From Bordetella genomosp. 4 (lineage in GTDB: Bacteria; Pseudomonadota; Gammaproteobacteria; Burkholderiales; Burkholderiaceae_B), in assembly GCF_002261185.1 (NCBI RefSeq), contig NZ_NEVQ01000023.1, positions 1 through 64,000 on the forward strand: 64,000 bases of DNA. Direction: 5' to 3'. This document shows positions 40,177-51,287 of the stretch, one piece after another. The position numbers and the translations under genes were made by a program. The notes under the pieces are model-generated. The model was not told the DNA's origin. It saw nothing but the letters and a program-made list of their open reading frames with translations, and searched no databases. Every line of letters begins with the position of its first letter. Positions within the stretch are counted from its first letter, which is position 1.

Positions 40177-40776
40177 TTAACGCGGAGCGGCCGGAGCCGG
40201 AGCGGCGGGAGCCGGCTTGGCGGGCGCGGCAGGTGCTGCGCCATTAGCCGGAGCGGCTTGCCCTTGATCGCCACGGATCTTGGCCGCAATGTCGGATGCA
40301 GCCTGGGCCGATGGCACGCCAAAGGCCAGCACGCCACGGTTCAGCGGCTCGGCAATACGCGGAGCGGCGACCAGCTCACGATCGATGACCAGCGCCAGCA
40401 TGTTGCCGATGTTCTGGCTGCTCACCTCGTTCAATTTACGGGCACCGGCCTCTGTAAAGCGCAGGCCGACGAAATTCTGTCCTTGACGATCAACCAGGGC
40501 GGCGGCTTCGCTCAGATCGGCACGCGTCAGCACAGGCTGACGCTGGATGAACAACGATCCATCGGGAATCTTGACTTCCGTCAGGCCGGGCGCCGTCGTC
40601 GCTTGAGCCACATAGAACTCAACTGCGGAAGCCGTCGCGGGCTGAGCCGGCGTCTGGGGCGCGGTGGTACCGCTGGCAGCACCGTCTGTCCCTTGCTTTG
40701 GCGGAGTTTGGCAGCCGGCCAGTGCAAGCGTGAGGACAGCCAGCGCGGGAGCCAGTTTGCGCATAGTGAGTTGCAT
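40177..40776 (-). CDS. Lipoprotein with a stand-alone SecDF P1-head-like domain
   Basis: A 199-residue protein with lipobox LALAGC (C at about residue 22) and a Pro/Ala/Thr linker. One domain follows with FVGLRFTEAGARKLNEVS, NIGNMLALVIDRELVAAPRI and NRGVLAFGV. These resemble the head subdomain of the first periplasmic domain of SecD (NFTL..EGA..F.E.T..N.G..LAIVLD in that family). It ends in an Ala/Pro-rich tail. The ATG at 40776 follows AAAGGA. Nothing else of SecDF is nearby. Its role is unknown. Confidence 0.75.
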   Translation of the reverse strand: MQLTMRKLAPALAVLTLALAGCQTPPKQGTDGAASGTTAPQTPAQPATASAVEFYVAQATTAPGLTEVKIPDGSLFIQRQPVLTRADLSEAAALVDRQGQNFVGLRFTEAGARKLNEVSSQNIGNMLALVIDRELVAAPRIAEPLNRGVLAFGVPSAQAASDIAAKIRGDQGQAAPANGAAPAAPAKPAPAAPAPAAPR

Positions 40777-40899
40777 GATGGTTATTCCTTTTTCAATGAC
40801 TGAGGGAGCTGCATGCCGGGTCATTGACCGCCACCCAGCTTACAAAAAGTGTACAGGGCCGTTGCGTGTCCCGATAGCCCCAACCGTATGCAGATGTAA

Positions 40900-43044
<2,145 letters not shown>

Positions 43045-43071
43045 TCGTTTGTTTGATTGCATCGGGCGTCT

Positions 43072-43223
43072 CTATTTAGACGTCCGTGCCGCGAGCCAGG
43101 AGTGTCATGCGGGGCCTATCGCACGGACTCGCCCCATGAGCAGGGGGCTCGGTCCGCTGCGCGGACTGAATCCGTGCTCTACGGCCCCGCATGACACTCC
43201 TGGCTCGCGACACGGACTCACAG
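43072..43223 (-). repeat. Long-stem structured element 4 (minus orientation)
   Basis: The outer arms are 35 nt (43183-43217 with 43082-43116), complementary except for one position that is a G-U wobble on the minus strand and an A-C mismatch on the plus strand. On the minus strand the ends are CTGTGAGT (43223-43216) and ACGTCTAAATAG (43083-43072). Inside are GTAGAG, a GCACGGA/TCCGTGC stem, a hairpin with GCGCAGC (plus-strand 43156-43162), and GCGATAGG before the 3' arm. GTAGAG and GCGATAGG are shared with element 3. Confidence 0.8.
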
Positions 43224-43367
43224 TAGAGGCTGGCCGCCGATGCCGGGAATGCGAACGTCAGGGCTTTAAACGATCGATGTCGTTGCGGGACGGGTTAACG
43301 TCCACAGTGCCAACACCTGCCGATACTGCTGACAAAAAATGGATAACGATGCAGCAGGCTTGAGATG

Positions 43368-43533
43368 CTGTGAGTCGTGGCGGGGCGGTAAGCGTGTGGG
43401 GGCGCCTCGTGGTCGAGCGAGGGAAACCGAAGGAGCGCAGCGACGAGGTTGACGAAGCGGTGTCGGACGCGAAGGCGTCCGACCGACCACGCGAAGCCCC
43501 CACACGCTTACCGCCCCGCCACGACGCCAAAAG
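43368..43533 (+). repeat. Long-stem structured element 5 (D/E subtype)
   Basis: A perfect 30-bp outer stem (43374-43403 with 43496-43525) has ends CTGTGAGT and ACGCCAAAAG. Inside are GCGCCTC, a stem CGTGGTCG/CGACCACG (43408-43415 with 43484-43491), GCGCAGC (43435-43441) and a perfect 9-bp hairpin (43462-43470 with 43475-43483). GCGAAGC follows before the right arm. GCGCCTC and G(C/T)GAAGC match element 1, where the intervening stem has different but paired bases. The 144 bp between elements 4 and 5, and the 91 bp after, show no gene. Confidence 0.8.
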
Positions 43534-43624
43534 AACTCCAGCCTCTCGACAGCCACATCCAGCGCTCAACAAAGACGACCCACGAAACACCGTCAATTCC
43601 GCACGACCCGCACCCAAATCGGGT

Positions 43625-45037
43625 CTACAGCAACTTCCCAGGATTCAAAATCCCCGCCGGATCAAAAATCCGCTTGATATCCCTCATCAACCGCAGCTCC
43701 AGCGGATCCTTGCTATGCAGGAAATGATCCCGCTTGAGCTGACCGATACCATGTTCGGCACTGATGCTGCCCCCGTACCGGTTCACTTCGTCCAGCACGA
43801 TATCCGTCACGGCATCGCCCTGTTGAGCCGCCCATTCGCGCGGCGCACCTGCCGGACGCGAGAGGTTGTAGTGCAGATTGCCGTCTCCGAAATGCCCGAA
43901 GATAAACGGCCGAATATCCGGATAAGCCGCACGCACACGCTGCTCGGCAGACTGCATGAATGCCGGAATCTGTTCGATAGGCAATGAAATATCGTGTTTG
44001 AGATGCGGCCCGTCGGCACGCTGGGCCTCGGAGATTTCCTCGCGCAATTTCCAGAGCGCCTGCAACTGCGCCAACGACGTCGAGACAGCAGCATCCAGGC
44101 ACAACTCGCGCTCCAACGCGGCACCCATCACGTTTTCCAACAGTGCATTCAGCGCATCCTCATCGGCCGTGTCAGCCAGCTCCATCAACACATAGCCGGG
44201 ATAACGCTGCGCAAAAGGCTCTTGCACGCCTTGTGCATGCGTCAACACCAAGTCCACGCAATCGCCCGTGAAAAACTCGTAGGCCTGCAGACGCGGACCA
44301 CATTGCTCGTTCACCAACTCGGCCAATTGCAAGGCCTGCTCAGGAGACTGCACCGCCGCCAACACCACGGAACGCACACTATTGCGCGGAAACAAACGTA
44401 ATGCCACAGCGGTGATCACGCCGAGCGTGCCCTCGGCGCCGATCAACAATTGCTTGAGGTCATAACCCGTATTGTCTTTACGCAGCGTACGCAGGCCATG
44501 AAAAATCTCCCCTGTCGGCAACACCGCCTCAATGCCCAGCACCAGCTCGCGCGTCATGCCATAGCGCACGACGTTGACGCCACCCGCGTTGGTCGAAACA
44601 TTGCCGCCGATCTGGCAAGAGTCTTCCGCAGCCAAACTGAGAGGCAGCATGCGATTCGCATCCTCGGCAGCGCGGCGCAGATTACCCAGAATGCATCCCG
44701 CCTCGGCCACCATGGTATTGGCAATCGTATCGATCGACCGCACGGCATTCATGCGATCCAGCGAGAGCACCACATTGGCTGGCGCCTGATCCGGCGTGGC
44801 GCCTCCGCACAACCCGGTATTACCACCGCGCGGCACAACGGGTACACCGGCTTCTTGGCACAACGCGAGGCACCGCGCGACCTCTTCAGTGGTACGTGGA
44901 CGTACGACAGCTTGGGCCTGCCCGTTATAAAGGCCACGCCAGTCTGACAACCACGGCGCAATGTCATCGGCTGCAGTCAATACCGTATCGGGGCCCAGGG
45001 CTTGGACCAGGCGCTGCGCAAAATCGGAAGTAGTCAT
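43625..45037 (-). CDS. FAD-binding oxidase, GlcD / D-2-hydroxyglutarate dehydrogenase-like
   Basis: A 470-residue flavoprotein of the 4-phenol-oxidase (GlcD) family. The FAD-binding PCMH half shows VVPRGGNTGLCGGATPD, CQIGGNVSTNAGG and GYDLKQLLIGAEGTLGV. The C-terminal metal-binding half shows FIFGHFGDGNLHYNLSRP and SAEHGIGQLKRD. It oxidises a D-2-hydroxy acid; specificity is unresolved between glycolate, lactate and 2-hydroxyglutarate. It is 46 bp downstream of a FadR-type regulator gene that may control it. Confidence 0.9.
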   Translation of the reverse strand: MTTSDFAQRLVQALGPDTVLTAADDIAPWLSDWRGLYNGQAQAVVRPRTTEEVARCLALCQEAGVPVVPRGGNTGLCGGATPDQAPANVVLSLDRMNAVRSIDTIANTMVAEAGCILGNLRRAAEDANRMLPLSLAAEDSCQIGGNVSTNAGGVNVVRYGMTRELVLGIEAVLPTGEIFHGLRTLRKDNTGYDLKQLLIGAEGTLGVITAVALRLFPRNSVRSVVLAAVQSPEQALQLAELVNEQCGPRLQAYEFFTGDCVDLVLTHAQGVQEPFAQRYPGYVLMELADTADEDALNALLENVMGAALERELCLDAAVSTSLAQLQALWKLREEISEAQRADGPHLKHDISLPIEQIPAFMQSAEQRVRAAYPDIRPFIFGHFGDGNLHYNLSRPAGAPREWAAQQGDAVTDIVLDEVNRYGGSISAEHGIGQLKRDHFLHSKDPLELRLMRDIKRIFDPAGILNPGKLL

Positions 45038-45083
45038 AGGTGTTCAGACAGAAGGAGCAAAGATCGAGGAATCGGAGAATGGG

Positions 45084-45863
45084 CTAGGTAGCCCGTGCAG
45101 ATTTCGTAGTGCGCGCGACCAGCTCGGCAGGTGCAGTGGCCATCGGCGCTGATGCGTCATCAATGGTCAAAAAATCCAACTGCAAACGCGCAGCCGCGCG
45201 TTGCAAATGCCGCACGGCTGCCTGTCGGGCAGCAACAGCATCCCGGGCCGCAATAGCTTCATATACGTCGACGTGTTCTTGATGCACATCGACAATCCGT
45301 TCGGATTGATACTGCAGTGTGTTATCGCGTGCCATGCGTACCGCCTCGCGCACTTGCAGATTCAGATACTGCAGCAGTTGCTGGTAATAGGCGTTATGCG
45401 TGGCCACGGCAATCGCCGCGTGAAAAGCAATGTCTTGCTCTACAGCCAGCTCGGGATGATGCAGATGGTTTTGCAGGTGCTCCAGACAACGCGACATCTC
45501 TGCCAGATCGTCGTCCGTGCGCCGCATCGCGGCCAAGGCCGCAGCGCCGCCTTCGAGCTCCATACGCAGTTCGTAGACACTGGCCAACTCGTCGCGGCTG
45601 AGCGATGAGCGGCCGGGCACCTGAAACCCCCGGCTGACTGTGCGCGATATCACCGTACAGCCCGCGCCCTGGCGGCTTTCGACCAACCCCTGCGCCCGCA
45701 ACCGCTCGGTCGCCTCGCGAATCACTGCAGCACTGACCCCGTACAGCTGTGCGAGCGCCTTTCCCGTCGGCAGCTTGGCCCCTACGGGGTAAACGCCCGC
45801 GGCAATATCGGCCGACAATTGGCCGGCGACTTGCTCTGTGAGGGTGGTGGACTTGGTCAGCAT
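45084..45863 (-). CDS. GntR-family regulator, FadR subfamily
   Basis: A 259-residue regulator with an N-terminal winged HTH: LPTGKALAQLYGVSAAVIRE and TERLRAQGLVESRQGAG. An all-helical FCD effector domain follows, with metal-ligand-like residues in DIAFHAAIAVATHN and HQEHVDVYEAI. FCD regulators usually respond to small organic acids. It lies just upstream of an FAD-dependent 2-hydroxyacid oxidase on the same strand, which suggests a lactate/glycolate-type response. Confidence 0.9.
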   Translation of the reverse strand: MLTKSTTLTEQVAGQLSADIAAGVYPVGAKLPTGKALAQLYGVSAAVIREATERLRAQGLVESRQGAGCTVISRTVSRGFQVPGRSSLSRDELASVYELRMELEGGAAALAAMRRTDDDLAEMSRCLEHLQNHLHHPELAVEQDIAFHAAIAVATHNAYYQQLLQYLNLQVREAVRMARDNTLQYQSERIVDVHQEHVDVYEAIAARDAVAARQAAVRHLQRAAARLQLDFLTIDDASAPMATAPAELVARTTKSARAT

Positions 45864-45866
45864 GTG

Positions 45867-45881
45867 ATCATTGTAGATGAT
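45867..45881. promoter_or_regulatory. Inverted repeat at the GntR gene start
   Basis: ATCAT-TGTAG-ATGAT lies just upstream of the regulator's start codon (three bases from it). The size and position fit an autoregulatory operator of a dimeric GntR protein. It is short and could be chance. Confidence 0.35.
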
Positions 45882-45966
45882 TTATCAGGTTATATGAAAA
45901 CTTTTAAGGGATTCACACCTGCACCAGAAGGCTGCCGAGCAGCCTCAGGAAGTCAGGGAATGACGA

Positions 45967-46740
45967 TCAAGCGGCGTGTTTGGCCTGATGATCACGATGG
46001 CCGCAGACCGCGCACTCGGGATCACGATGCACATTGACACTGCGCCACTGCATAGTGCGCACATCCAGCCAAAGCAATCGGCCCGAGAGGCTCTCGCCGA
46101 TGCCGGCCAGGAGCTTCAGGGCTTCGGCCGCCTGCATGGCGCCTATGATGCCAACCAGCGGGGCGAAAACTCCTGTGGTTGCGCAATTCACGGCCTCGAC
46201 ATCATCGGCCTCGGGAAACAGGCAGTGATAGCACGGCGCATCGTCGCGGCGCAGATCGTACACGCTGACCTGACCGTCGAAACGGATCGCCGCCCCAGAG
46301 ACCAGCGGCTTGCGATGATGCACACAGGCGCGATTGATCGCGTGCCGTGTGCTGAAATTGTCGGTGCAGTCCAGCACCAGATCCACAGCCGCGACGGCCT
46401 CGTCCAGGGCCAGTCCATCCAGCCGCTCGACGCGCGCGGTCACGTGCGTCTCGGGATTGAAGGCCGCCAGCGTATCGCGGCCCGATTCGGCTTTGGGCCG
46501 GCCGACGCTCGCCTCGCCGTGCAGGATCTGGCGTTGCAGATTGCTCAGCTCGACGATGTCGTCGTCAGCCAGCGTAATGTCGCCCACCCCGGCCGTCGTC
46601 AAATACAACGCCGCAGGAGAGCCGAGCCCTCCCGCGCCCACCACCAGCACTCGAGCCGCCAGGAATTTTTCCTGGCCCTCGATGCCCAGCTCATCTAGCA
46701 AGATATGCCGGGCGTAACGCAATAACTGCTGGTCGTTCAT
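45967..46740 (-). CDS. moeB: HesA/MoeB/ThiF-family adenylyltransferase
   Basis: A 257-residue E1-like enzyme that adenylates the C-terminal Gly-Gly of MoaD or ThiS. The nucleotide loop is VVGAGGLGSPAALYL with LSNLQRQILH, the aspartate is in DCTDNFSTRH, the zinc cysteines are CYHC and CAVC, and NCATTGVFAPLVG carries the conserved cysteine. Neither moaD nor thiS is adjacent, so MoeB versus ThiF cannot be separated. The ATG overlaps the ctpA stop codon by ATGA. Confidence 0.87.
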   Translation of the reverse strand: MNDQQLLRYARHILLDELGIEGQEKFLAARVLVVGAGGLGSPAALYLTTAGVGDITLADDDIVELSNLQRQILHGEASVGRPKAESGRDTLAAFNPETHVTARVERLDGLALDEAVAAVDLVLDCTDNFSTRHAINRACVHHRKPLVSGAAIRFDGQVSVYDLRRDDAPCYHCLFPEADDVEAVNCATTGVFAPLVGIIGAMQAAEALKLLAGIGESLSGRLLWLDVRTMQWRSVNVHRDPECAVCGHRDHQAKHAA

Positions 46741-48182
46741 TTGTTTTTGGCGGGTTGCACTCCAGACGGCGTGATCGTCAGGCGTTCCGTTTCGCCATTG
46801 ACGGTCGGCTTGGCGTTGGCTTGCGCTTGCGCGCGGGCCGAGCCTTTTTGTACGGGCTTGCCTGCCAATACATTTTGCGCCTGTTGCAGCTGGAAGTCGT
46901 CTTTGCCGCCGAACTCGAACACCTTGCCGACCGGCGTAGACTCGTCGGCGCCAGGCAGCGATTTGATTTCGTCGCTCTGGTTGTTCGACAGATGGCGCTG
47001 CAGATCGGCCTCGCGCGGCAGGCGGAACAGATCACCGTCGGCCGTATCGGCCACGACGTAATCAGGCTCGATACCGGTTGCCTGGATGGAGCGTCCCTTG
47101 GGCGTGAAATAACGCGAGGTCGTGAGTTTGACGCCTGTGTCCTGGCTGAGCGGCAGAATGATCTGCACCGAGCCCTTGCCGAACGTACGATTGCCCAATA
47201 CCTTCGCACGCTTGTAGTCTTGCAGCGCGCCCGCCACGATTTCCGACGCCGAGGCCGAGCCTACGTTTACCAGCACGACCATAGGAACGGTCTTGACCCA
47301 GCCGGGCAGATCGGCCAGATAGTTGCCCTCGCCACGCGCGTACTCTGCCGGCGTCGCCAGATATTTATGCTTGGAATCCGGCGTGCGGCCGTCGGTGGAT
47401 ACCACGAGCACATCGGGCGGCAGGAACGCAGCCGCCACGCCAATCGCGCTGGTCAGCAGTCCGCCCGGATCGTTACGCAGATCCAGCACCAAGCCCTTGG
47501 GTGCGCCTTTCGCGCCCAGGTCTTTCAGATGACGCGCGAGATCGGCGCCGGTTTTTTCCTGGAACTGAGCGATACGGACGTAGCCCACACCGCCGTCGAG
47601 CATCTTGCTGCGCACGCTGCGCACCTTGATGATGTCGCGAATGATCTTCACCACGATGGGCTGTGGATTGTCAGCCCGCACCAAAGTCAGCGTGATAGGC
47701 GTTTTCGGCGCACCGCGCATGAGCTTGACCGCGTCGTTCAAGGTCATGCCTTTGGTAGGCGTATCATCGATCTTGATAATCAGGTCGCCAGCCATCACAC
47801 CGGCACGCGCGGCGGGAGTGTCTTCGATGGGCGAGATGACTTTGACGAAACCGTCTTCCGCCCCGACCTCGATGCCGAGACCGCCAAACTCGCCTTGCGT
47901 GGTGCTCTGCATTTCTTTAAATGCATCCGCATCCAGATAGGCAGAATGAGGGTCCAGATTGGACACCATGCCCGATATGGCGTTATCAATCAGCGTCTTG
48001 TCGTCGACCGCCTCGACGTAGTTGTTTTTGATGGCGGCAAACACATTGCTGAGCTGGCGGAGCTCGTCCAGCGGCAGGGGGCTGCCTCGCTGCGCCAGTG
48101 CTGTCACACCTACGCTGAGCAAAACGCCCGCCACCACACCGGTAGCCATCAAACCTAAACCGCGAAACTTGCGAGTGCCCAT
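46737..48182 (-). CDS. ctpA: Carboxy-terminal processing protease (S41)
   Basis: A 481-residue periplasmic protease with an N-terminal membrane anchor (LGLMATGVVAGVLLSVGVTAL). A PDZ domain at about 85-165 contains GLGIEVGAEDGFVKV and AGVMAGDLIIKIDD. The S41 catalytic part has the serine in VGSASASEIVAGAL and the lysine in FGKGSVQ. A Gln/Ala-rich tail follows. The ATG at 48182 has AGGAAG upstream. Its grouping with envC fits a role in peptidoglycan-hydrolase control. Confidence 0.93.
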   Translation of the reverse strand: MGTRKFRGLGLMATGVVAGVLLSVGVTALAQRGSPLPLDELRQLSNVFAAIKNNYVEAVDDKTLIDNAISGMVSNLDPHSAYLDADAFKEMQSTTQGEFGGLGIEVGAEDGFVKVISPIEDTPAARAGVMAGDLIIKIDDTPTKGMTLNDAVKLMRGAPKTPITLTLVRADNPQPIVVKIIRDIIKVRSVRSKMLDGGVGYVRIAQFQEKTGADLARHLKDLGAKGAPKGLVLDLRNDPGGLLTSAIGVAAAFLPPDVLVVSTDGRTPDSKHKYLATPAEYARGEGNYLADLPGWVKTVPMVVLVNVGSASASEIVAGALQDYKRAKVLGNRTFGKGSVQIILPLSQDTGVKLTTSRYFTPKGRSIQATGIEPDYVVADTADGDLFRLPREADLQRHLSNNQSDEIKSLPGADESTPVGKVFEFGGKDDFQLQQAQNVLAGKPVQKGSARAQAQANAKPTVNGETERLTITPSGVQPAKNK

Positions 48183-48209
48183 GCACACTTCCTGATTTTG
48201 AGCCGGAGG

Positions 48210-49868
48210 TTATAAGGCCAACCACTGGGCCGGGTCCACCGGGGTGCCTCGATATCGAATCTCAAAGTATAGGCCCGATTCCACCTGCCCGCCGGTGGAA
48301 CCTACCGTAGCGATGGCCTCGCCCGCCGCCACGGTGTCTCCGACCTGCTTGAGCAGACTCTGGTTGTAGGCATATACCGTCATATATTGCTTGCCGTGAT
48401 CAACAATGATCAAGTTACCGAAACCCCGTAGCCAGCTGGCGTAAACCACCGTGCCGGGGGCGACGACCTTGACCGGAGTCCCTGCGGCCGTACGCAGCAC
48501 AATACCCCGCCAGACGCCGCCATCGGGGCGATCCACCCCGAAACGCCCCTGTACCGTACCACGGACAGGCGCAGTCAACCCGTGACGCAAGCCATTGCCC
48601 GTGCTGGGCGGCGGTGGTGCGGCGCGACGGGCAGTCTGTTGCGCGGGCGCCTCATCATTGTCGGCCTCATCCTGCCCCTGACGATTCGAAGGCGGTGATG
48701 CAGGGGCCGCTGCACGTGCCGGCGATTCCGCTGGCCGTACAGATTGTGGTTGGCTCACCCGCACGTCCCCTTGGTTTAAGGGGCTCAACGCATCCCAATC
48801 ACCCAATGCGACCGTGCCGCGTTGACGTTCGTTGGCCGCACGTTCGCGTTCGCGAGCGGCCTCGACTTGCTCACGCGCCCGCGCTGCGTCACGCGCTGCT
48901 TCATCGCGTTTGGCTTGAGCAGCGGCCCGTGCCTGTTCCGTTTTGGCGGCTTGTTCGGCTTTTGCGGCTTCGGCTGCGCGCGCCATGGCAGCTTGACGTT
49001 CGGCCTCGGCCTTGGCGCGTGCGGCTTCGGCTTTGACCCGTGCTTCCTCGGCCAGACGCGCCTCTTGCGCGCGACGAACGGCTTCGGCTCGCAAGCGAGC
49101 CTCTTCGGCACGACGCGCGGCCTCGGCCTGCTCGGCGATCGCTTTTTCCAGGTCGACAATCAGCGTTGACAAGCGGCTGTCGTCGCGCCCTAATTTGCGC
49201 GCCTCAGCGCGCTGCGCAGCGATCTGCCCTTCCAACTGAGCCAACAACGTCGCTCGCTCAGATTGCTGTTTGACCAATTCGGCCTTTTGCTCGGTCGTTT
49301 CGGCGACCGTGCGCTGGATCTCTGCGCGGCGCGCATCGGCCTGGCCTTGCAGTTCTGCCAAACGGTCCAGATCACGCCGCAACGCCTGTACCGCCTCGGC
49401 CCGGTCGCGCGACACATAACCCAAATAACCGAGATTACGGCCCAGTTGCTGCGGGTCATCGCCCGATAGCAACGCCGTCCACGGAGATAGGCCGCTGGTG
49501 TACTGAGTGCGCAATTGATCGGCCAGCTCGGTGCGTTTTTTCTGCAGCATCTGCTGTTGCGCAGCGATCTGTTTTTCCAGGCTGGCCAGATCGGCTTCGG
49601 CCCGGTCATTGTCTGCCGCCAAGTCGCGCAGCCGGCGGTTGATGCGCGAGATCGCCGATTCCGACGCCTTTAGCGCGTCGGCGGCTTCGCTGCGTGCGGC
49701 TTCTCGATCCTCGAGCGATTTCTGCAAGGAATCGATACGCTCACGCAGCTCGGCTTGCTGCCGCTCGGCATCGGACTGGCGGTCTGCCAGATCCGACGAC
49801 GCCGCAACGCCGGGCCATGGCGTCGCCGCCACAGCCACCGTCAACAGCAAACCTGCCACAAACCGCAT
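48210..49868 (-). CDS. envC: EnvC-like murein hydrolase activator
   Basis: A 552-residue exported protein: signal peptide ending PWPGVAA, then a long coiled coil (about 28-350) whose second half is a run of Ala/Glu/Arg heptads. A Pro/Ala linker follows, then a C-terminal LytM (M23) domain from about 430. The M23 metal ligands are missing: the HxxxD site reads WRGIVLR and the HxH site reads VYAYN. This is as in E. coli EnvC, which activates amidases instead of cutting peptidoglycan. It starts 3 bp after gpmA. Confidence 0.9.
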   Translation of the reverse strand: MRFVAGLLLTVAVAATPWPGVAASSDLADRQSDAERQQAELRERIDSLQKSLEDREAARSEAADALKASESAISRINRRLRDLAADNDRAEADLASLEKQIAAQQQMLQKKRTELADQLRTQYTSGLSPWTALLSGDDPQQLGRNLGYLGYVSRDRAEAVQALRRDLDRLAELQGQADARRAEIQRTVAETTEQKAELVKQQSERATLLAQLEGQIAAQRAEARKLGRDDSRLSTLIVDLEKAIAEQAEAARRAEEARLRAEAVRRAQEARLAEEARVKAEAARAKAEAERQAAMARAAEAAKAEQAAKTEQARAAAQAKRDEAARDAARAREQVEAARERERAANERQRGTVALGDWDALSPLNQGDVRVSQPQSVRPAESPARAAAPASPPSNRQGQDEADNDEAPAQQTARRAAPPPPSTGNGLRHGLTAPVRGTVQGRFGVDRPDGGVWRGIVLRTAAGTPVKVVAPGTVVYASWLRGFGNLIIVDHGKQYMTVYAYNQSLLKQVGDTVAAGEAIATVGSTGGQVESGLYFEIRYRGTPVDPAQWLAL

Positions 49869-49871
49869 GAA

Positions 49872-50624
49872 TCAGTCCTTTTTCGCCTTGCCTTGGGCGG
49901 CAACCGCGGCCATCGCGGCTTCGATTTCCGCTGCATCGCCCAGATAATAATGGCGGATCGGGCGCAGGTCTGCATCCAACTCGTAAACGAGAGGCTGACC
50001 CGTCGGAATATTCAGGCTCACGATGTCGTCATCAGAGATATTATCCAGGTGCTTGATCAAGGCACGCAGGCTGTTGCCGTGGGCCGCCACCAGCACTCGG
50101 CGGCCGGCGCGGATCGCCGGTGCGATGGAATCATTCCAGAAAGGCAGCACGCGGGCGACGGTGTCTTGCAGGCATTCGGTCGCGGGCAATTGATCAGCCG
50201 GGATTTTGGCATAACGATCGTCGAAACGAGGATGACGCTTGTCGTCCAGCGCCAGGGGCTCGGGAGCGATCGCGTAGGCACGGCGCCAGATCAGGACTTG
50301 CTCATCGCCGTATTTGGCGGCGGTTTCGGCCTTGTTCAAGCCTTGCAGGTTGCCGTAGTGGCGTTCGTTCAGGCGCCAGCTGATTCCCACCGGGGTGTAC
50401 ATCGCGTCCATGGCGTCCAGTGCAATCCAGAGCGTGCGGATTGCGCGCTTGAGCACCGAGGTGTACGCCAGATCAAATTCGTAGCCCTCTTTTTTGAGCA
50501 GCTCGCCTGCCTTGCGGGCCTGTTCGCGGCCGGTGTCGGTCAGGTCGACATCGGTCCATCCTGTGAAGCGGTTTTCCAGATTCCATTGGCTTTCGCCGTG
50601 ACGCATCAGAACGAGTTTGTACAT
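49872..50624 (-). CDS. gpmA: 2,3-bisphosphoglycerate-dependent phosphoglycerate mutase
   Basis: A 250-residue glycolytic enzyme that interconverts 3- and 2-phosphoglycerate. The phospho-histidine motif is [12 protein letters not shown] at the N-terminus, with [15 protein letters not shown] and the second catalytic histidine in [15 protein letters not shown]. It heads the gpmA-envC-ctpA-moeB unit on the minus strand and is divergent from the rhodanese gene. Confidence 0.96.
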   Translation of the reverse strand: MYKLVLMRHGESQWNLENRFTGWTDVDLTDTGREQARKAGELLKKEGYEFDLAYTSVLKRAIRTLWIALDAMDAMYTPVGISWRLNERHYGNLQGLNKAETAAKYGDEQVLIWRRAYAIAPEPLALDDKRHPRFDDRYAKIPADQLPATECLQDTVARVLPFWNDSIAPAIRAGRRVLVAAHGNSLRALIKHLDNISDDDIVSLNIPTGQPLVYELDADLRPIRHYYLGDAAEIEAAMAAVAAQGKAKKD

Positions 50625-50851
50625 GGTTTTTGGCCGCCCGAGGGCTGGCTTGAAGTTGACGAATGCGCTCATTTTATAATTGAGCGATTTTGCTCCTGGT
50701 TTTTCCCGGCAACTCTGGGTTTCTTACCGTAAGCGGCGGGCATTTCGACCCGACCGCAGGCTAACCCAGTATGATGCGGGTCCGAATCAGGCCGCCGTGT
50801 CCAGACGAGCGATGCGTATTGTGCAGGCTTGTCCCCCTTTCAGGAACCTCT

Positions 50852-51274
50852 GTGGATCTTCTGCAATTCTTGGTAGCTAAAGAAAACATCTTCATCGTCG
50901 CCGTGGTGGTGGTGTCGGGCATCATGCTCGCCGTCCCGGCGCTGCGCAAGGGCCGAGGCGGCAAAGGCCTCAGCACCGCCGAAGCCATCCAACTGATCAA
51001 CCAGCGCCAAGGCGTCTGGGTGGATGTTCGCCCGACCGAACAGTTCCGTGCGGGCCACATCGCCCAGGCACGCAGCTTGCCGGCCGCCGAAGTCGAGCAA
51101 AAAGCCAGCGCGCTGCCCAAAAACAAGCCGCTGTTGCTGGTTTGCGAGACCGGCCGCGACTCCAATCGCATCGCCGCACGCCTGCGCACGCAGGGCTTTG
51201 CCGAAGTCTCCGTGCTCGAAGGCGGCATGCGTGCCTGGTCCTCGGCTGGCCTGCCCATCACTCAGAAACCCTGA
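50852..51274 (+). CDS. Membrane-anchored rhodanese-like protein
   Basis: A 140-residue protein with one N-terminal membrane segment (NIFIVAVVVVSGIMLAV) and a single rhodanese domain. The catalytic cysteine is in LLLVCETGRDSNR. It probably moves sulfane sulfur at the membrane. The GTG at 50852 was chosen because CAGGAA precedes it and the next residues match the usual short N-terminus before the membrane segment. It is 13 bp upstream of grxC, the usual betaproteobacterial order. Confidence 0.88.
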   Translation: MDLLQFLVAKENIFIVAVVVVSGIMLAVPALRKGRGGKGLSTAEAIQLINQRQGVWVDVRPTEQFRAGHIAQARSLPAAEVEQKASALPKNKPLLLVCETGRDSNRIAARLRTQGFAEVSVLEGGMRAWSSAGLPITQKP

Positions 51275-51287
51275 TCTGGAGCCCGGC

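Noticed and set aside
43370-43987. A plus-strand open frame of about 200 codons over structured element 5
   Set aside because: Half of it is the inverted repeat and the rest is antisense to the FAD oxidase; the composition is not protein-like.
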